Origin: Pseudomonadales bacterium | GTDB lineage: Bacteria; Pseudomonadota; Gammaproteobacteria; Pseudomonadales; JAHEIH01 | Length of the DNA: 5,663 nucleotides | Direction: 5' to 3' | NCBI GenBank assembly: GCA_023255355.1 | Contig: JALRIU010000341.1 | Coordinates: forward strand, 1-5,663 | Shown here: piece after piece, positions 1 through 5,630 of the stretch | Layout of the letters: every line of letters starts with the position of its first letter | How positions within the stretch are numbered: position 1 is the stretch's first letter | The notes under the pieces: model-generated | Told to the model about the DNA's origin: nothing | Databases searched by the model: none | Seen by the model: the letters and a program-made list of their open reading frames with translations, nothing else | Made by a program: the position numbers and the translations under genes

Positions 1-455
1 CTCGGGCCTGAGCTATTGAATATTTGCCTAGCGATTGCTGATTCGCCGGCCTCGCCAAGAAACGCGGCATTATCTGACTGAGCAATATAAAGCACGCCTT
101 GGCGAACACTGCCGTCTTTAAAAAATATCTCAGTGATTAAACGTAGATAGCCATTTTTTTCACGGTAATCGAGATGATCAAACTCATCAGCCGTCACCTT
201 GTAGGCCATACCAAAGCATTTTGCCTGTGGCTCTGAAATCAAAGTAAGTACTCGACCGGGTTGAGTTGGTGTACCTCGATGATCATGGCTGCCCTGCCAA
301 AAGCGGCGACTCCACCCCCGAATAAATGCTGGCTTAGCCTCAAGATAAGGAAAATCCACTTTGTAAATGAGCGATCCATAACCGAAAAGCCATATCTCAT
401 CGAGAGCTTCAAGATCGGCACGATTTTTATTGATCGAACGGGTGTCCTGTCGCAT
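1..455 (-). CDS. chaC: ChaC-type gamma-glutamylcyclotransferase, 3' end cut by window edge
   Basis: The 151 visible codons match the ChaC family, cytoplasmic enzymes that split glutathione into 5-oxoproline and Cys-Gly. The family's substrate-binding signature is present as LFGYGSLIY (residues 23-31), followed by RGWSRRFWQGSHDHRGTP (46-63). The motif DYREKNGY (96-103) carries the expected catalytic glutamate, E99. The reading stops at NSSGP (147-151), which looks like the start of the family's C-terminal GPN-x-EYL segment, so only a short tail should be missing. ATG at 455-453 is chosen because an in-frame TAA, the stop of the upstream gene, lies just one codon before it. No Shine-Dalgarno sequence is visible ahead of this ATG, so translation probably depends on ribosomes finishing the DsrE-like gene 3 nt upstream. 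The protein begins with about 20 residues of non-conserved, charged sequence and has no signal peptide. Family assignment is firm; glutathione as substrate is inferred from the family. Confidence 0.9.
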   Translation of the reverse strand, partial: MRQDTRSINKNRADLEALDEIWLFGYGSLIYKVDFPYLEAKPAFIRGWSRRFWQGSHDHRGTPTQPGRVLTLISEPQAKCFGMAYKVTADEFDHLDYREKNGYLRLITEIFFKDGSVRQGVLYIAQSDNAAFLGEAGESAIARQIFNSSGP

Positions 456-458
456 CGA

Positions 459-995
459 TTAAAATGGATTCAACGTAAAGCCCTGTTGCTGCAACAAGGC
501 ATGCTTGGTCATGGCAGATAACGCCACCTCTACACCTGGAAGAAATTCTTCGTTCTTCATGCCTAAAAATCCTGCCGATTGAGCACAAACAGCTACCTGA
601 ACCCCCGCCTGCATTAACGCATTCAAAAGTGCCTTATTGGGATTATCAACAAGTTCTCGCTGTTGATAACTTTCATCGCTAAGCAAATCTTGCCCAGCCT
701 TACCATGCACAACAATCGCCAATTCAATATGATCAGCGGGAATACCCGCTTTAGCGTGCATATTTAAAAACCTTGCGGCACTCACGAACCCTCGATTGGG
801 TTGATCGGACGTGCCTGCTTCGAAAACATCGAAAACAACTTTGAAACGCTCATCACCGGTTAAGGGATGGGTCTGCACCACATCATTAATAGTAGGACCA
901 AAATCTTTGATGATCGGCCCCATTGAAAATTTATCTGCTGACCAAGCAAGCTGACTTAGCGTTATCAACCCTCCGAAAATTATGACCTTTAACAT
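459..995 (-). CDS. Exported DsrE/DsrF-like family protein
   Basis: This 178-residue protein has an N-terminal signal peptide (K3, hydrophobic residues 4-18, likely cleavage after AWSA at residue 20), so it should act in the periplasm. The mature part resembles the DsrE/DsrF/YchN fold. FKVVFDVFEAG (51-61) fits strand 1, LAIVVHGKAG (92-101) matches the family's typical VHG segment, and GVQVAVCAQSAG (131-142) contains the family's conserved cysteine, C137, the only cysteine in the protein. In characterised DsrE-type proteins this cysteine carries persulfide sulfur, but exported single-domain members are mostly uncharacterised and the substrate here is unknown. A good ribosome-binding site (GGAGG at 1000-1004) lies 4 nt from the ATG. 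The gene follows the flavin oxidoreductase by 21 nt and precedes chaC by 3 nt, indicating co-transcription. Its stop TAA is in frame with the chaC start. Confidence 0.85.
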   Translation of the reverse strand: MLKVIIFGGLITLSQLAWSADKFSMGPIIKDFGPTINDVVQTHPLTGDERFKVVFDVFEAGTSDQPNRGFVSAARFLNMHAKAGIPADHIELAIVVHGKAGQDLLSDESYQQRELVDNPNKALLNALMQAGVQVAVCAQSAGFLGMKNEEFLPGVEVALSAMTKHALLQQQGFTLNPF

Positions 996-1016
996 GCTGC
1001 CTCCATTGATAATATT

Positions 1017-2024
1017 TTAACGATGCTCAGCCAATAAACGATAGCTGTCTAGCCGCTCTTGTTGTGAATAGGTCACCGTAATCAGTGCCACTTCATCACA
1101 ACCAAACACCTTTGCCAACTGACTAATTTCATCGAGGCATTCGTCAGGGTTACCCACCGTATACTCAGCAAGAATTTTATCAAACATAGCCTTTTGTGAT
1201 TCTGGCATGACACGGTAGCTATCGCTAACTTGCTCAGGGGTCAAAAGCGGCTCTAAGGCACCCGTTTGCATCGATAACTTTCGGTAGGCAGCCGTTCCAG
1301 CAACGAACTTTGCCTGTTCAGTAGATTCTGCACAAACACATGCGATAGCCAACATGCGCTGCGGGGAGCCTTTATGGCCAGCAGCGTGCCAAGCTTGTAA
1401 ATGTTTATCAAAAATAGATGGATGGCACGCAGCAGGGTTAATAAATCGCGCTAACGCCAAATTGTAACCCAAATGACCCGCTACCTCAGCACTGCCGCCA
1501 CTCGACCCAAGCATCCATAATTCTGGTTGAGCTTGTGTATCAGGCACGGGCTTTAATGCGGAAAATGGATGATTCGCAGGTAAATCGCCCCGAACAAATC
1601 CTGCAAGTTGCGATGCTTGCTCGGCATACGCATCGCCATGTAGTGGTCGATGTGGAAAAGCTAAGGCTTGTGAAGCAAGACCACTGCCACCGGGCGCACG
1701 GCCGATACCAAGATCAATACGATTAGGGTATAGACTTTCCATAGACATAAAGCATTCAGCGACCTTTAGTGGGCTGTAATGAGACAACATGACACCGCCA
1801 CTTCCGACGCGGATTTTTTCGGTTCGCGCAGCCAATGTCGCAACTAAAATCTCAGGACTGGGATTAGCAAAATGCTCACTATCATGATGCTCAGCTACCC
1901 AATAACGATGGTATCCCCAACCATCACATGCTTGAGCCAAATCAACTGTTAATTGCAGTGCTTGATGAGGTGCATGCGATCCGTGCACGGGTGACTGGTC
2001 AACGACGTTTAATTTTAACTGCAT
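1017..2024 (-). CDS. LLM-class flavin-dependent oxidoreductase (YhbW/MsnO8-like)
   Basis: The product is 335 residues, the same length as I recall for E. coli YhbW, and belongs to the bacterial luciferase-like monooxygenase superfamily, which uses reduced FMN supplied by a partner reductase. Recognisable blocks are GYHRYWVAEHHD (37-48), VGSGGVMLSHYSPLKVAE (73-90), YPNRIDLGIGRAPGG (99-113), and ELWMLGSSGGSAEVAGHLG (168-186), the last being a typical flavin-phosphate-binding region. There is no signal peptide, so it is cytoplasmic. The natural substrate of this subgroup is unknown; it should not be called a luciferase. The ATG at 2024 is preceded by AAGG with 7 nt spacing, and by AAGGA almost touching the start. 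It is the first gene of the operon with the DsrE-like and ChaC genes, and a TATAAT box lies about 33 nt upstream. Family is certain; reaction and pathway are not. Confidence 0.92.
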   Translation of the reverse strand: MQLKLNVVDQSPVHGSHAPHQALQLTVDLAQACDGWGYHRYWVAEHHDSEHFANPSPEILVATLAARTEKIRVGSGGVMLSHYSPLKVAECFMSMESLYPNRIDLGIGRAPGGSGLASQALAFPHRPLHGDAYAEQASQLAGFVRGDLPANHPFSALKPVPDTQAQPELWMLGSSGGSAEVAGHLGYNLALARFINPAACHPSIFDKHLQAWHAAGHKGSPQRMLAIACVCAESTEQAKFVAGTAAYRKLSMQTGALEPLLTPEQVSDSYRVMPESQKAMFDKILAEYTVGNPDECLDEISQLAKVFGCDEVALITVTYSQQERLDSYRLLAEHR

Positions 2025-2056
2025 TTCCTTACCTTGCTGATGGTTTTACAGCGCTT

Positions 2057-2062
2057 ATTATA
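2057..2062 (-). promoter_or_regulatory. Likely -10 box of the flavin oxidoreductase-DsrE-ChaC operon
   Basis: On the minus strand the sequence reads TATAAT exactly, followed by a purine-containing stretch where transcription could begin near 2050, leaving a leader of about 25 nt before the ATG at 2024. The -35 region 17-18 nt upstream is poor (TTTTTA), so the promoter may need an activator or be weak. This is the only perfect -10 hexamer I noted in the non-coding gaps. Confidence 0.5.
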
Positions 2063-2064
2063 AG

Positions 2065-2094
2065 TTGCACACTGATCATATAAAAACGCATTAT
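2065..2094 (+). promoter_or_regulatory. Weak candidate promoter for cytochrome b561
   Basis: TTGCAC (2065-2070) and CATTAT (2089-2094) are 18 nt apart and would give a leader of about 60 nt before the GTG at 2163. Both boxes are imperfect. If real, this promoter stands back to back with the minus-strand TATAAT at 2057-2062, so one regulator bound in this 138-nt divergent gap could affect both units. No other structure of note is seen between 2025 and 2162. Confidence 0.2.
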
Positions 2095-2162
2095 CGATAG
2101 ACCTTGCATTAAGCTTCAATTGGCATTTTACTTACTTAAAACACAAAGATAGAAGGATTGTT

Positions 2163-2807
2163 GTGAAAACTTTCATTTGGGATTTACCGTTGCGACTTTT
2201 TCACTGGGGATTGGTCGTACTTGTAAGCTATGCTTGGATCAGCGTAGAAATTCTAGAAAACTTAGATCACCATTTTTACTCTGGGTATGGTATTTTGGCC
2301 CTGTTAATCTTTCGTGTTATTTGGGGTTTTGTGGGACCAGAACACGCGCGCTTTAAATCATTTATTAAAAGCCCGTCGCATCTAGTTAAATATCTTCGAG
2401 GTAATACGCCAGAAAGTGGAGGCCACAATCCACTCGGCGCCTTCTCCGTTATCGCTATGCTTTTGGTGCTTTTAGCTCAGGCAGTATCAGGTCTTTTTTC
2501 GGATGATGAGTATTATTATTTTGGGCCGCTAACATCGTTAGTATCAAGTGAAACAGTTGGCATGATGTCTAACTTTCATCATTTAAATAGCAACATCATT
2601 TGGACACTAATTGCGATTCATTTGCTAGCGATTATTTTTTATGAACTTGTTAAAAAACAGCGGTTAATCATGGCCATGATCACCGGCTATAAATGGGATG
2701 AGACAAACCGCTTTAAAAAGATAGTTAACTCAAAAATAGGTAGGGCATTGGTTGCCATGGCAGTTGCTACTGCCATGGTGTATGGAATAGTTTCGCTAGG
2801 AAATTAA
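2163..2807 (+). CDS. Cytochrome b561 family membrane protein (Ni/Fe-hydrogenase b-type)
   Basis: This 214-residue protein is a di-haem b-type cytochrome of the inner membrane, a family that moves electrons between the quinone pool and periplasmic haem proteins. The N-terminus WDLPLRLFHWG (6-16) is the typical family start, with H14 a likely haem ligand. Other candidate ligands are H36 or H37, H139 or H140 (NFHHLN), and H153 in the fourth helix. Hydrophobic segments lie near residues 12-28, 42-58, 93-113, 143-163 and 193-212. The start is GTG at 2163, supported by AGAAGGA ending 5 nt upstream. The conserved N-terminus leaves no room for a later start. The gene converges on a cytochrome c' gene, with stop codons overlapping by 4 nt. 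In other proteobacteria a cytochrome b of this type is often found beside cytochrome c', suggesting they are redox partners; that pairing is inferred here. Confidence 0.9.
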   Translation: MKTFIWDLPLRLFHWGLVVLVSYAWISVEILENLDHHFYSGYGILALLIFRVIWGFVGPEHARFKSFIKSPSHLVKYLRGNTPESGGHNPLGAFSVIAMLLVLLAQAVSGLFSDDEYYYFGPLTSLVSSETVGMMSNFHHLNSNIIWTLIAIHLLAIIFYELVKKQRLIMAMITGYKWDETNRFKKIVNSKIGRALVAMAVATAMVYGIVSLGN

Positions 2808-3247
2808 TCGCGCTCTTTGTAATCTTTGTGACAACCACCACAGGCGGTGCGACCAAAATTACGCGGATCAAAATTAGCCATATCATAATCGTCTGCAGCG
2901 AGCTCACCGGCCATATCGTTTAAACGCTGTGCACGCTGCGCAAAATCAGCAGGATCTTCCCACACTGCAGGTTTAGCATGTGACCCCTCAATTAAACTAT
3001 CAGCAATGAAACCTTCTGGAATTAACGTACTAATAAACTGCATATCTTGAGCATGTTTCTGAAAAGAGGCTTTGTCGCCAGTCATTTTAGCACCGACTAA
3101 TTGACCCATTTTCCATTTAAGGGTTTGAAAAACGCCTTGGCGATAGTGAACTGCAGCCTCTTCAGGTGTCTCTTGAGGTTGAGCCAAAACGACACTACTT
3201 GCCAAAATCGCCGCACTTAACAAACTGATATGTTTTATATATTTCAT
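2804..3247 (-). CDS. Cytochrome c' (class II, periplasmic mono-haem)
   Basis: The protein has 147 residues. A signal peptide ends at about A22 (VVLA before QPQ), so it is exported to the periplasm, where haem is attached. The mature part has the length and layout of a four-helix cytochrome c'. An N-terminal helix runs RQGVFQTLKWKMGQL (36-50), and the haem-binding motif CGGCH sits at the far C-terminus (136-140), with H140 as the axial ligand. This C-terminal haem site is diagnostic of class II cytochromes c. Members bind NO and can protect against nitrosative stress or serve as electron carriers. The ATG at 3247 has a strong AAGGA (3256-3260) at 8 nt spacing. The gene lies tail to tail with cytochrome b561 and shares its TTAA. 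It has its own promoter region, isolated from the upstream gene by a terminator. Confidence 0.93.
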   Translation of the reverse strand: MKYIKHISLLSAAILASSVVLAQPQETPEEAAVHYRQGVFQTLKWKMGQLVGAKMTGDKASFQKHAQDMQFISTLIPEGFIADSLIEGSHAKPAVWEDPADFAQRAQRLNDMAGELAADDYDMANFDPRNFGRTACGGCHKDYKERD

Positions 3248-3261
3248 GATCGTGTTCCTTT

Positions 3262-3282
3262 TATGATTTGTAATTGATCATA
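3262..3282. promoter_or_regulatory. Candidate operator palindrome upstream of cytochrome c'
   Basis: TATGAT (3262-3267) and ATCATA (3277-3282) form a perfect 6-bp inverted repeat with a 9-nt gap, centred at 3272. It covers the likely -10 box and start point of the cytochrome c' promoter, the usual place for a repressor. Its size (21 bp) resembles that of NO-responsive NsrR sites, but the bases do not match the NsrR or FNR consensus well, so no regulator is named. Confidence 0.35.
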
Positions 3283-3305
3283 GCCTCGCGACTAAAAAGC
3301 AGCAA
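3277..3305 (-). promoter_or_regulatory. Candidate promoter of the cytochrome c' gene
   Basis: On the minus strand TTGCTG (3305-3300) is followed after exactly 17 nt by TATGAT (3282-3277), which matches five of six -10 consensus bases. Transcription would start near 3270, giving a leader of about 22 nt that contains the AAGGA ribosome-binding site. The location between a terminator and the gene start agrees with a separate transcription unit. Confidence 0.45.
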
Positions 3306-3314
3306 CTTAATGTG

Positions 3315-3352
3315 AGAAGAAAAGAGCCAAGTTAACGCGTTACTTTTGGCTC
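3315..3352 (-). terminator. Intrinsic terminator after the Dabb-domain gene
   Basis: Reading the minus strand from the stop codon, GAGCCAA (3352-3346) pairs with TTGGCTC (3330-3324), followed at once by TTTTCTTCT (3323-3315). The hairpin begins one base after the TAA of the Dabb gene. The loop holds TAACGCGTTA (3333-3342), itself a perfect 10-bp palindrome, which could form a small inner stem. This marks the 3' end of the porin-cyclotransferase-Dabb unit. Confidence 0.8.
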
Positions 3353-3353
3353 A

Positions 3354-3737
3354 TTATTCATTGATGGGGTAGTCCACCACAAAAACTGATTCCAAAATAT
3401 CTAACTCACCCAATAATTGACCAAATTTAGCATGCTCTCGGTGGGGTAAGTAATGATCTCGCGCAGCTGCGTCAACAAAAGTGAACTGGTATACATGGGT
3501 AAAGCCTTGATCCAAACCTTCTGGGCTATTATTGATGCCGTATTCAAAGCGTAATATTCCAGGAATTTTATCTTTGAGGCTTCTCAATGTATTGGTAACT
3601 TTATTGATGTCTTGTTGACTTGCCTCTGGCTTATATTTAAAAACCACGACATGTCTTAGACCTTGATCTTGGTTTTGCTCTGACGCATTAGACATACTTA
3701 AAAACCCCAGTAGAAACAAAATGAATAAATAACGCAT
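3354..3737 (-). CDS. Exported Dabb (stress-responsive A/B barrel) domain protein
   Basis: This 127-residue protein begins with a signal peptide (R2, hydrophobic 3-14, likely cleavage after SNA at residue 18). A single Dabb domain follows, of the dimeric alpha-beta barrel type. The domain opens with LRHVVVFKYKPEAS (27-40), continues with IPGILRFEYGINNSPEG (58-74) and FTHVYQFTFVDAAARDHYLPHREH (79-102), and closes with ILESVFVVDY (114-123). The conserved HVVVFK and YLPHREH stretches make the family call firm. Function in bacteria is poorly defined; family members include plant stress proteins and small-molecule-binding or cyclase-like enzymes, mostly without a signal peptide, so the predicted export is notable. 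The start lies 11 nt after the stop of the cyclotransferase gene with only a weak GTGAG ahead of it, suggesting translational coupling. A terminator follows directly. Confidence 0.85.
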   Translation of the reverse strand: MRYLFILFLLGFLSMSNASEQNQDQGLRHVVVFKYKPEASQQDINKVTNTLRSLKDKIPGILRFEYGINNSPEGLDQGFTHVYQFTFVDAAARDHYLPHREHAKFGQLLGELDILESVFVVDYPINE

Positions 3738-3748
3738 AGTAATCTCAC

Positions 3749-4099
3749 TTATATTGTCGCTGGGCGCCCAAGCATACTTAACTCATAAACATAGGCCGCA
3801 ACGGACTCACCTGAAAGCAGGCGAACAGTACTTATGACCCGCTGATAACCCTCGCCTTCAAATTCATCTAATAGTACCCAATGCTGGCCTAAATTATCAG
3901 AGGTAAGCAACTGACCTTCTATGGCAACCCCTTGCGAATCTAAAACGATACCTGGGTAACCGAATGCTGGACCGCTACCTGACGCGAAATATTGACCGTA
4001 TATTATTGCCGGTTGCCAAGCACCAGCAATGGACTCAAGGTGATGAAAGTTTATTTCACCAGGCCGTAAGGTACCGTAAACGAAGAGATTTTTATGCAT
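3749..4099 (-). CDS. AIG2/GGACT-type gamma-glutamylcyclotransferase family protein
   Basis: The 116-residue cytoplasmic protein has the compact size of the AIG2-like gamma-glutamylcyclotransferase family, which releases 5-oxoproline from gamma-glutamyl amines or dipeptides. The phosphate-loop-like signature LFVYGTLRPGE (5-15) is present. LDEFEGEGYQRV (77-88) contains the expected catalytic glutamate, E81 by comparison with the DDFE motif of human GGACT. The C-terminal AAYVYEL (101-107) is the usual last strand. No signal peptide is seen. An AAGAG sequence about 8 nt upstream of the ATG is a weak ribosome-binding site. The gene is 59 nt downstream of the porin, with no clear terminator between, and 11 nt upstream of the Dabb gene. 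It is only distantly related to the ChaC protein at the left edge, and the substrate is not determinable from sequence alone. Confidence 0.88.
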   Translation of the reverse strand: MHKNLFVYGTLRPGEINFHHLESIAGAWQPAIIYGQYFASGSGPAFGYPGIVLDSQGVAIEGQLLTSDNLGQHWVLLDEFEGEGYQRVISTVRLLSGESVAAYVYELSMLGRPATI

Positions 4100-4158
4100 T
4101 ATTTTGCTCTTAACGCTGTACGTAAAAGCTCACCATACACAACAAGTTGACACAGTGT

Positions 4159-5502
4159 CTAGTAGAAGTACGAGGCCTGCAAAGAAAGCACATTACCCAC
4201 ACCATCTAAATTTCCATTAGGACCTGCGCCTTGGGCAAAATTTATTGCCTCTGCACTGCGAATTTCATAGTTGATCGTGATACGGTTTTTATTATCTAGA
4301 AAATATTGTGCGCCCAAGGTGATGCCATCAAATTCGACTTCAAATTTATTATCTTCAAGTCGATTATAGACATCATATCGGATATCCAATTCCCAAGGAG
4401 TATCAACAAAACGATAGCCCCCTTCGATGTAATAACCCGTTGCGCTTCCATAAGCTCCATGACCAGCTGTTGCATCGGGGTTGCCCGCTGCTGGCCCCAT
4501 ACCAAAGGACGGATTGTGAGGCGCGACCCAAATCATACCGTCACCCTTGAACATTTCCCCTGAAACACGCACCCCACTGCGAAGATATTTAAACCCTACA
4601 CCGTATCTTTCACGATCATAATCAACAGGATTATAAATTCCATCATTGGTCAAATCTGCTGTTCTGACACCGTTTTGTCGCCAACCGAAATACTTGATAC
4701 CTTGCCGACGGCCACCTTTGCCACCGAACACTTTCTCTGTAGCCAAATAAACGTAGGTATCCTTGTCGTTGTTATCATCGTCAAACTTTAACCCATTGCC
4801 GTTGCCTACCATAAGGGCATAAGTAAGCTCCCATTGATCTGCTAATTTGAAAGTATCAAATACTTGCACGCCGACATCACGAAAAGCTGCAACGCCACGC
4901 TTATAACCATTTAAATCCGTCTTTGAATCAAGGGGTTGTGGAGCAACATTCGGGGTATAAAATTTATTCGCAAACCGCTCTAACAATAGTTGGTTGGTGG
5001 CCCAAGTAAAATTGTTATAGTTGGCAACGGCTACCCCGCGCAAGCCCTCTTCTGCGGTCGGAGTTTTAAACAAACCGATACGAACTTTGGCTCCTGCTAT
5101 ATGTGTAAAGGTTAAGCTAGCATCTACGATTTTAGGGGTATTTCCCTCAGGCTCGGTGATGCCATTGTTACCTGCCTCAGTCAATAAGGCATAGTTGATA
5201 TGGCTATCTTTTCCAAAGGCGACGCCTCTTATTCCTAGCCGAGCTCGATTGATATTAAACGCTGACTGTGACTGTAAGTCAGGACCAATGACCTTGGGTG
5301 ATATATACAGGCCAGCTGCATTTGGATCGCTATCATTCGACTGATATTGTGCTTGAATGAATCCCCACAGTGTTCCGGGGTTATCACTACCTTTCGGCTC
5401 GGTGCCTTGCAAGGTTAGCCAATCTGCGGCTTGGCTCAAGTGCCAAGGAAATGAAATCAATGATATGACAAAAAAAGAACGACAAATAATGTTAGCAACC
5501 AA
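4159..5502 (-). CDS. Outer-membrane porin, phosphate-selective OprO/OprP-like
   Basis: A 447-residue outer-membrane beta-barrel protein. A signal peptide appears to end at LSQA (residue 25), giving a mature start ADWLTLQGTEP. The body alternates polar and hydrophobic residues as barrel strands do, with repeated G-x-x-Y and aromatic girdle patterns, for example NINRARLGIRG (83-93), YGVGFKYLRSGVRVSGEMFKG and WELDIRYDVYNRLED. It ends in LQASYFY, with the C-terminal aromatic residue required for barrel assembly. The general layout fits the OprO/OprP porin family, but anion or phosphate specificity cannot be read from it. Negatively charged loops such as DDDNNDKD suggest exposed turns, possibly binding cations. 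The start is TTG at 5502, because an in-frame TAG lies about eight codons upstream and no in-frame ATG occurs near the signal peptide. GAGAG lies 7 nt before the TTG. An ATG-initiated frame overlaps it (see findings). Confidence 0.85.
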   Translation of the reverse strand: MVANIICRSFFVISLISFPWHLSQAADWLTLQGTEPKGSDNPGTLWGFIQAQYQSNDSDPNAAGLYISPKVIGPDLQSQSAFNINRARLGIRGVAFGKDSHINYALLTEAGNNGITEPEGNTPKIVDASLTFTHIAGAKVRIGLFKTPTAEEGLRGVAVANYNNFTWATNQLLLERFANKFYTPNVAPQPLDSKTDLNGYKRGVAAFRDVGVQVFDTFKLADQWELTYALMVGNGNGLKFDDDNNDKDTYVYLATEKVFGGKGGRRQGIKYFGWRQNGVRTADLTNDGIYNPVDYDRERYGVGFKYLRSGVRVSGEMFKGDGMIWVAPHNPSFGMGPAAGNPDATAGHGAYGSATGYYIEGGYRFVDTPWELDIRYDVYNRLEDNKFEVEFDGITLGAQYFLDNKNRITINYEIRSAEAINFAQGAGPNGNLDGVGNVLSLQASYFY

Positions 5503-5538
5503 AACGAAACTCTCATGTGCAAGCTATATATGCGAGTA

Positions 5539-5544
5539 AGTATA
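5539..5544 (-). promoter_or_regulatory. Weak candidate -10 box for the porin
   Basis: TATACT on the minus strand matches five of six -10 bases and would place the transcript start about 30 nt before the TTG at 5502. No convincing -35 hexamer is found 16-18 nt upstream. The gap 5503-5590 is AT-rich and contains no other clear signal. Confidence 0.25.
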
Positions 5545-5583
5545 GGACAAGAAATATAAAACTGCTGATAATGCGAGGTGTCG

Positions 5584-5613
5584 AAAATTACCAGCCCATT
5601 GAACACGGGCTGG
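5584..5613 (-). terminator. Intrinsic terminator of the gene upstream of the porin
   Basis: On the minus strand CCAGCCC (5613-5607) pairs perfectly with GGGCTGG (5597-5591) across a 9-nt loop, followed by TAATTTT (5590-5584). The stem is GC-rich. It lies 17 nt after the TAA at 5633-5631, so it ends the gene that enters from the right and separates it from the porin promoter. Confidence 0.7.
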
Positions 5614-5630
5614 GTTGATAAAGCAAAAGG

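Noticed and set aside
261..521. Plus-strand open frame of 86 codons, and minus-strand open frame at 239-421
   Set aside because: Both are shadows of the ChaC gene, whose minus-strand frame carries family motifs throughout the overlapping region.
1535..1726. Plus-strand open frame of 63 codons
   Set aside because: Lies wholly within the well-conserved flavin oxidoreductase gene and shows no recognisable protein features.
2073..2080. TGATCATA occurs in both cytochrome upstream regions (also 3275-3282)
   Set aside because: A shared 8-mer between two AT-rich gaps of this size is likely enough by chance, and the flanking bases do not extend the match.
3333..3342. Perfect palindrome TAACGCGTTA as a possible protein-binding site
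   Set aside because: It lies within the loop of an intrinsic terminator, which explains it better as part of the hairpin.
4100..4158. Short repeats (ACACTGTGT, GTTGTGT) as a possible terminator after the porin
   Set aside because: The pairing is short and imperfect and is not followed by a T-rich run on the minus strand.
4296..4563. Open frames on both strands inside the porin (minus 4296-4505, plus 4306-4563)
   Set aside because: Shadows of the porin reading frame; the porin has continuous barrel-like sequence across this region.
5357..5539. Plus-strand open frame of 60 codons at the porin 5' end
   Set aside because: Overlaps the porin signal peptide and mature start antisense; no ribosome-binding site or family match.
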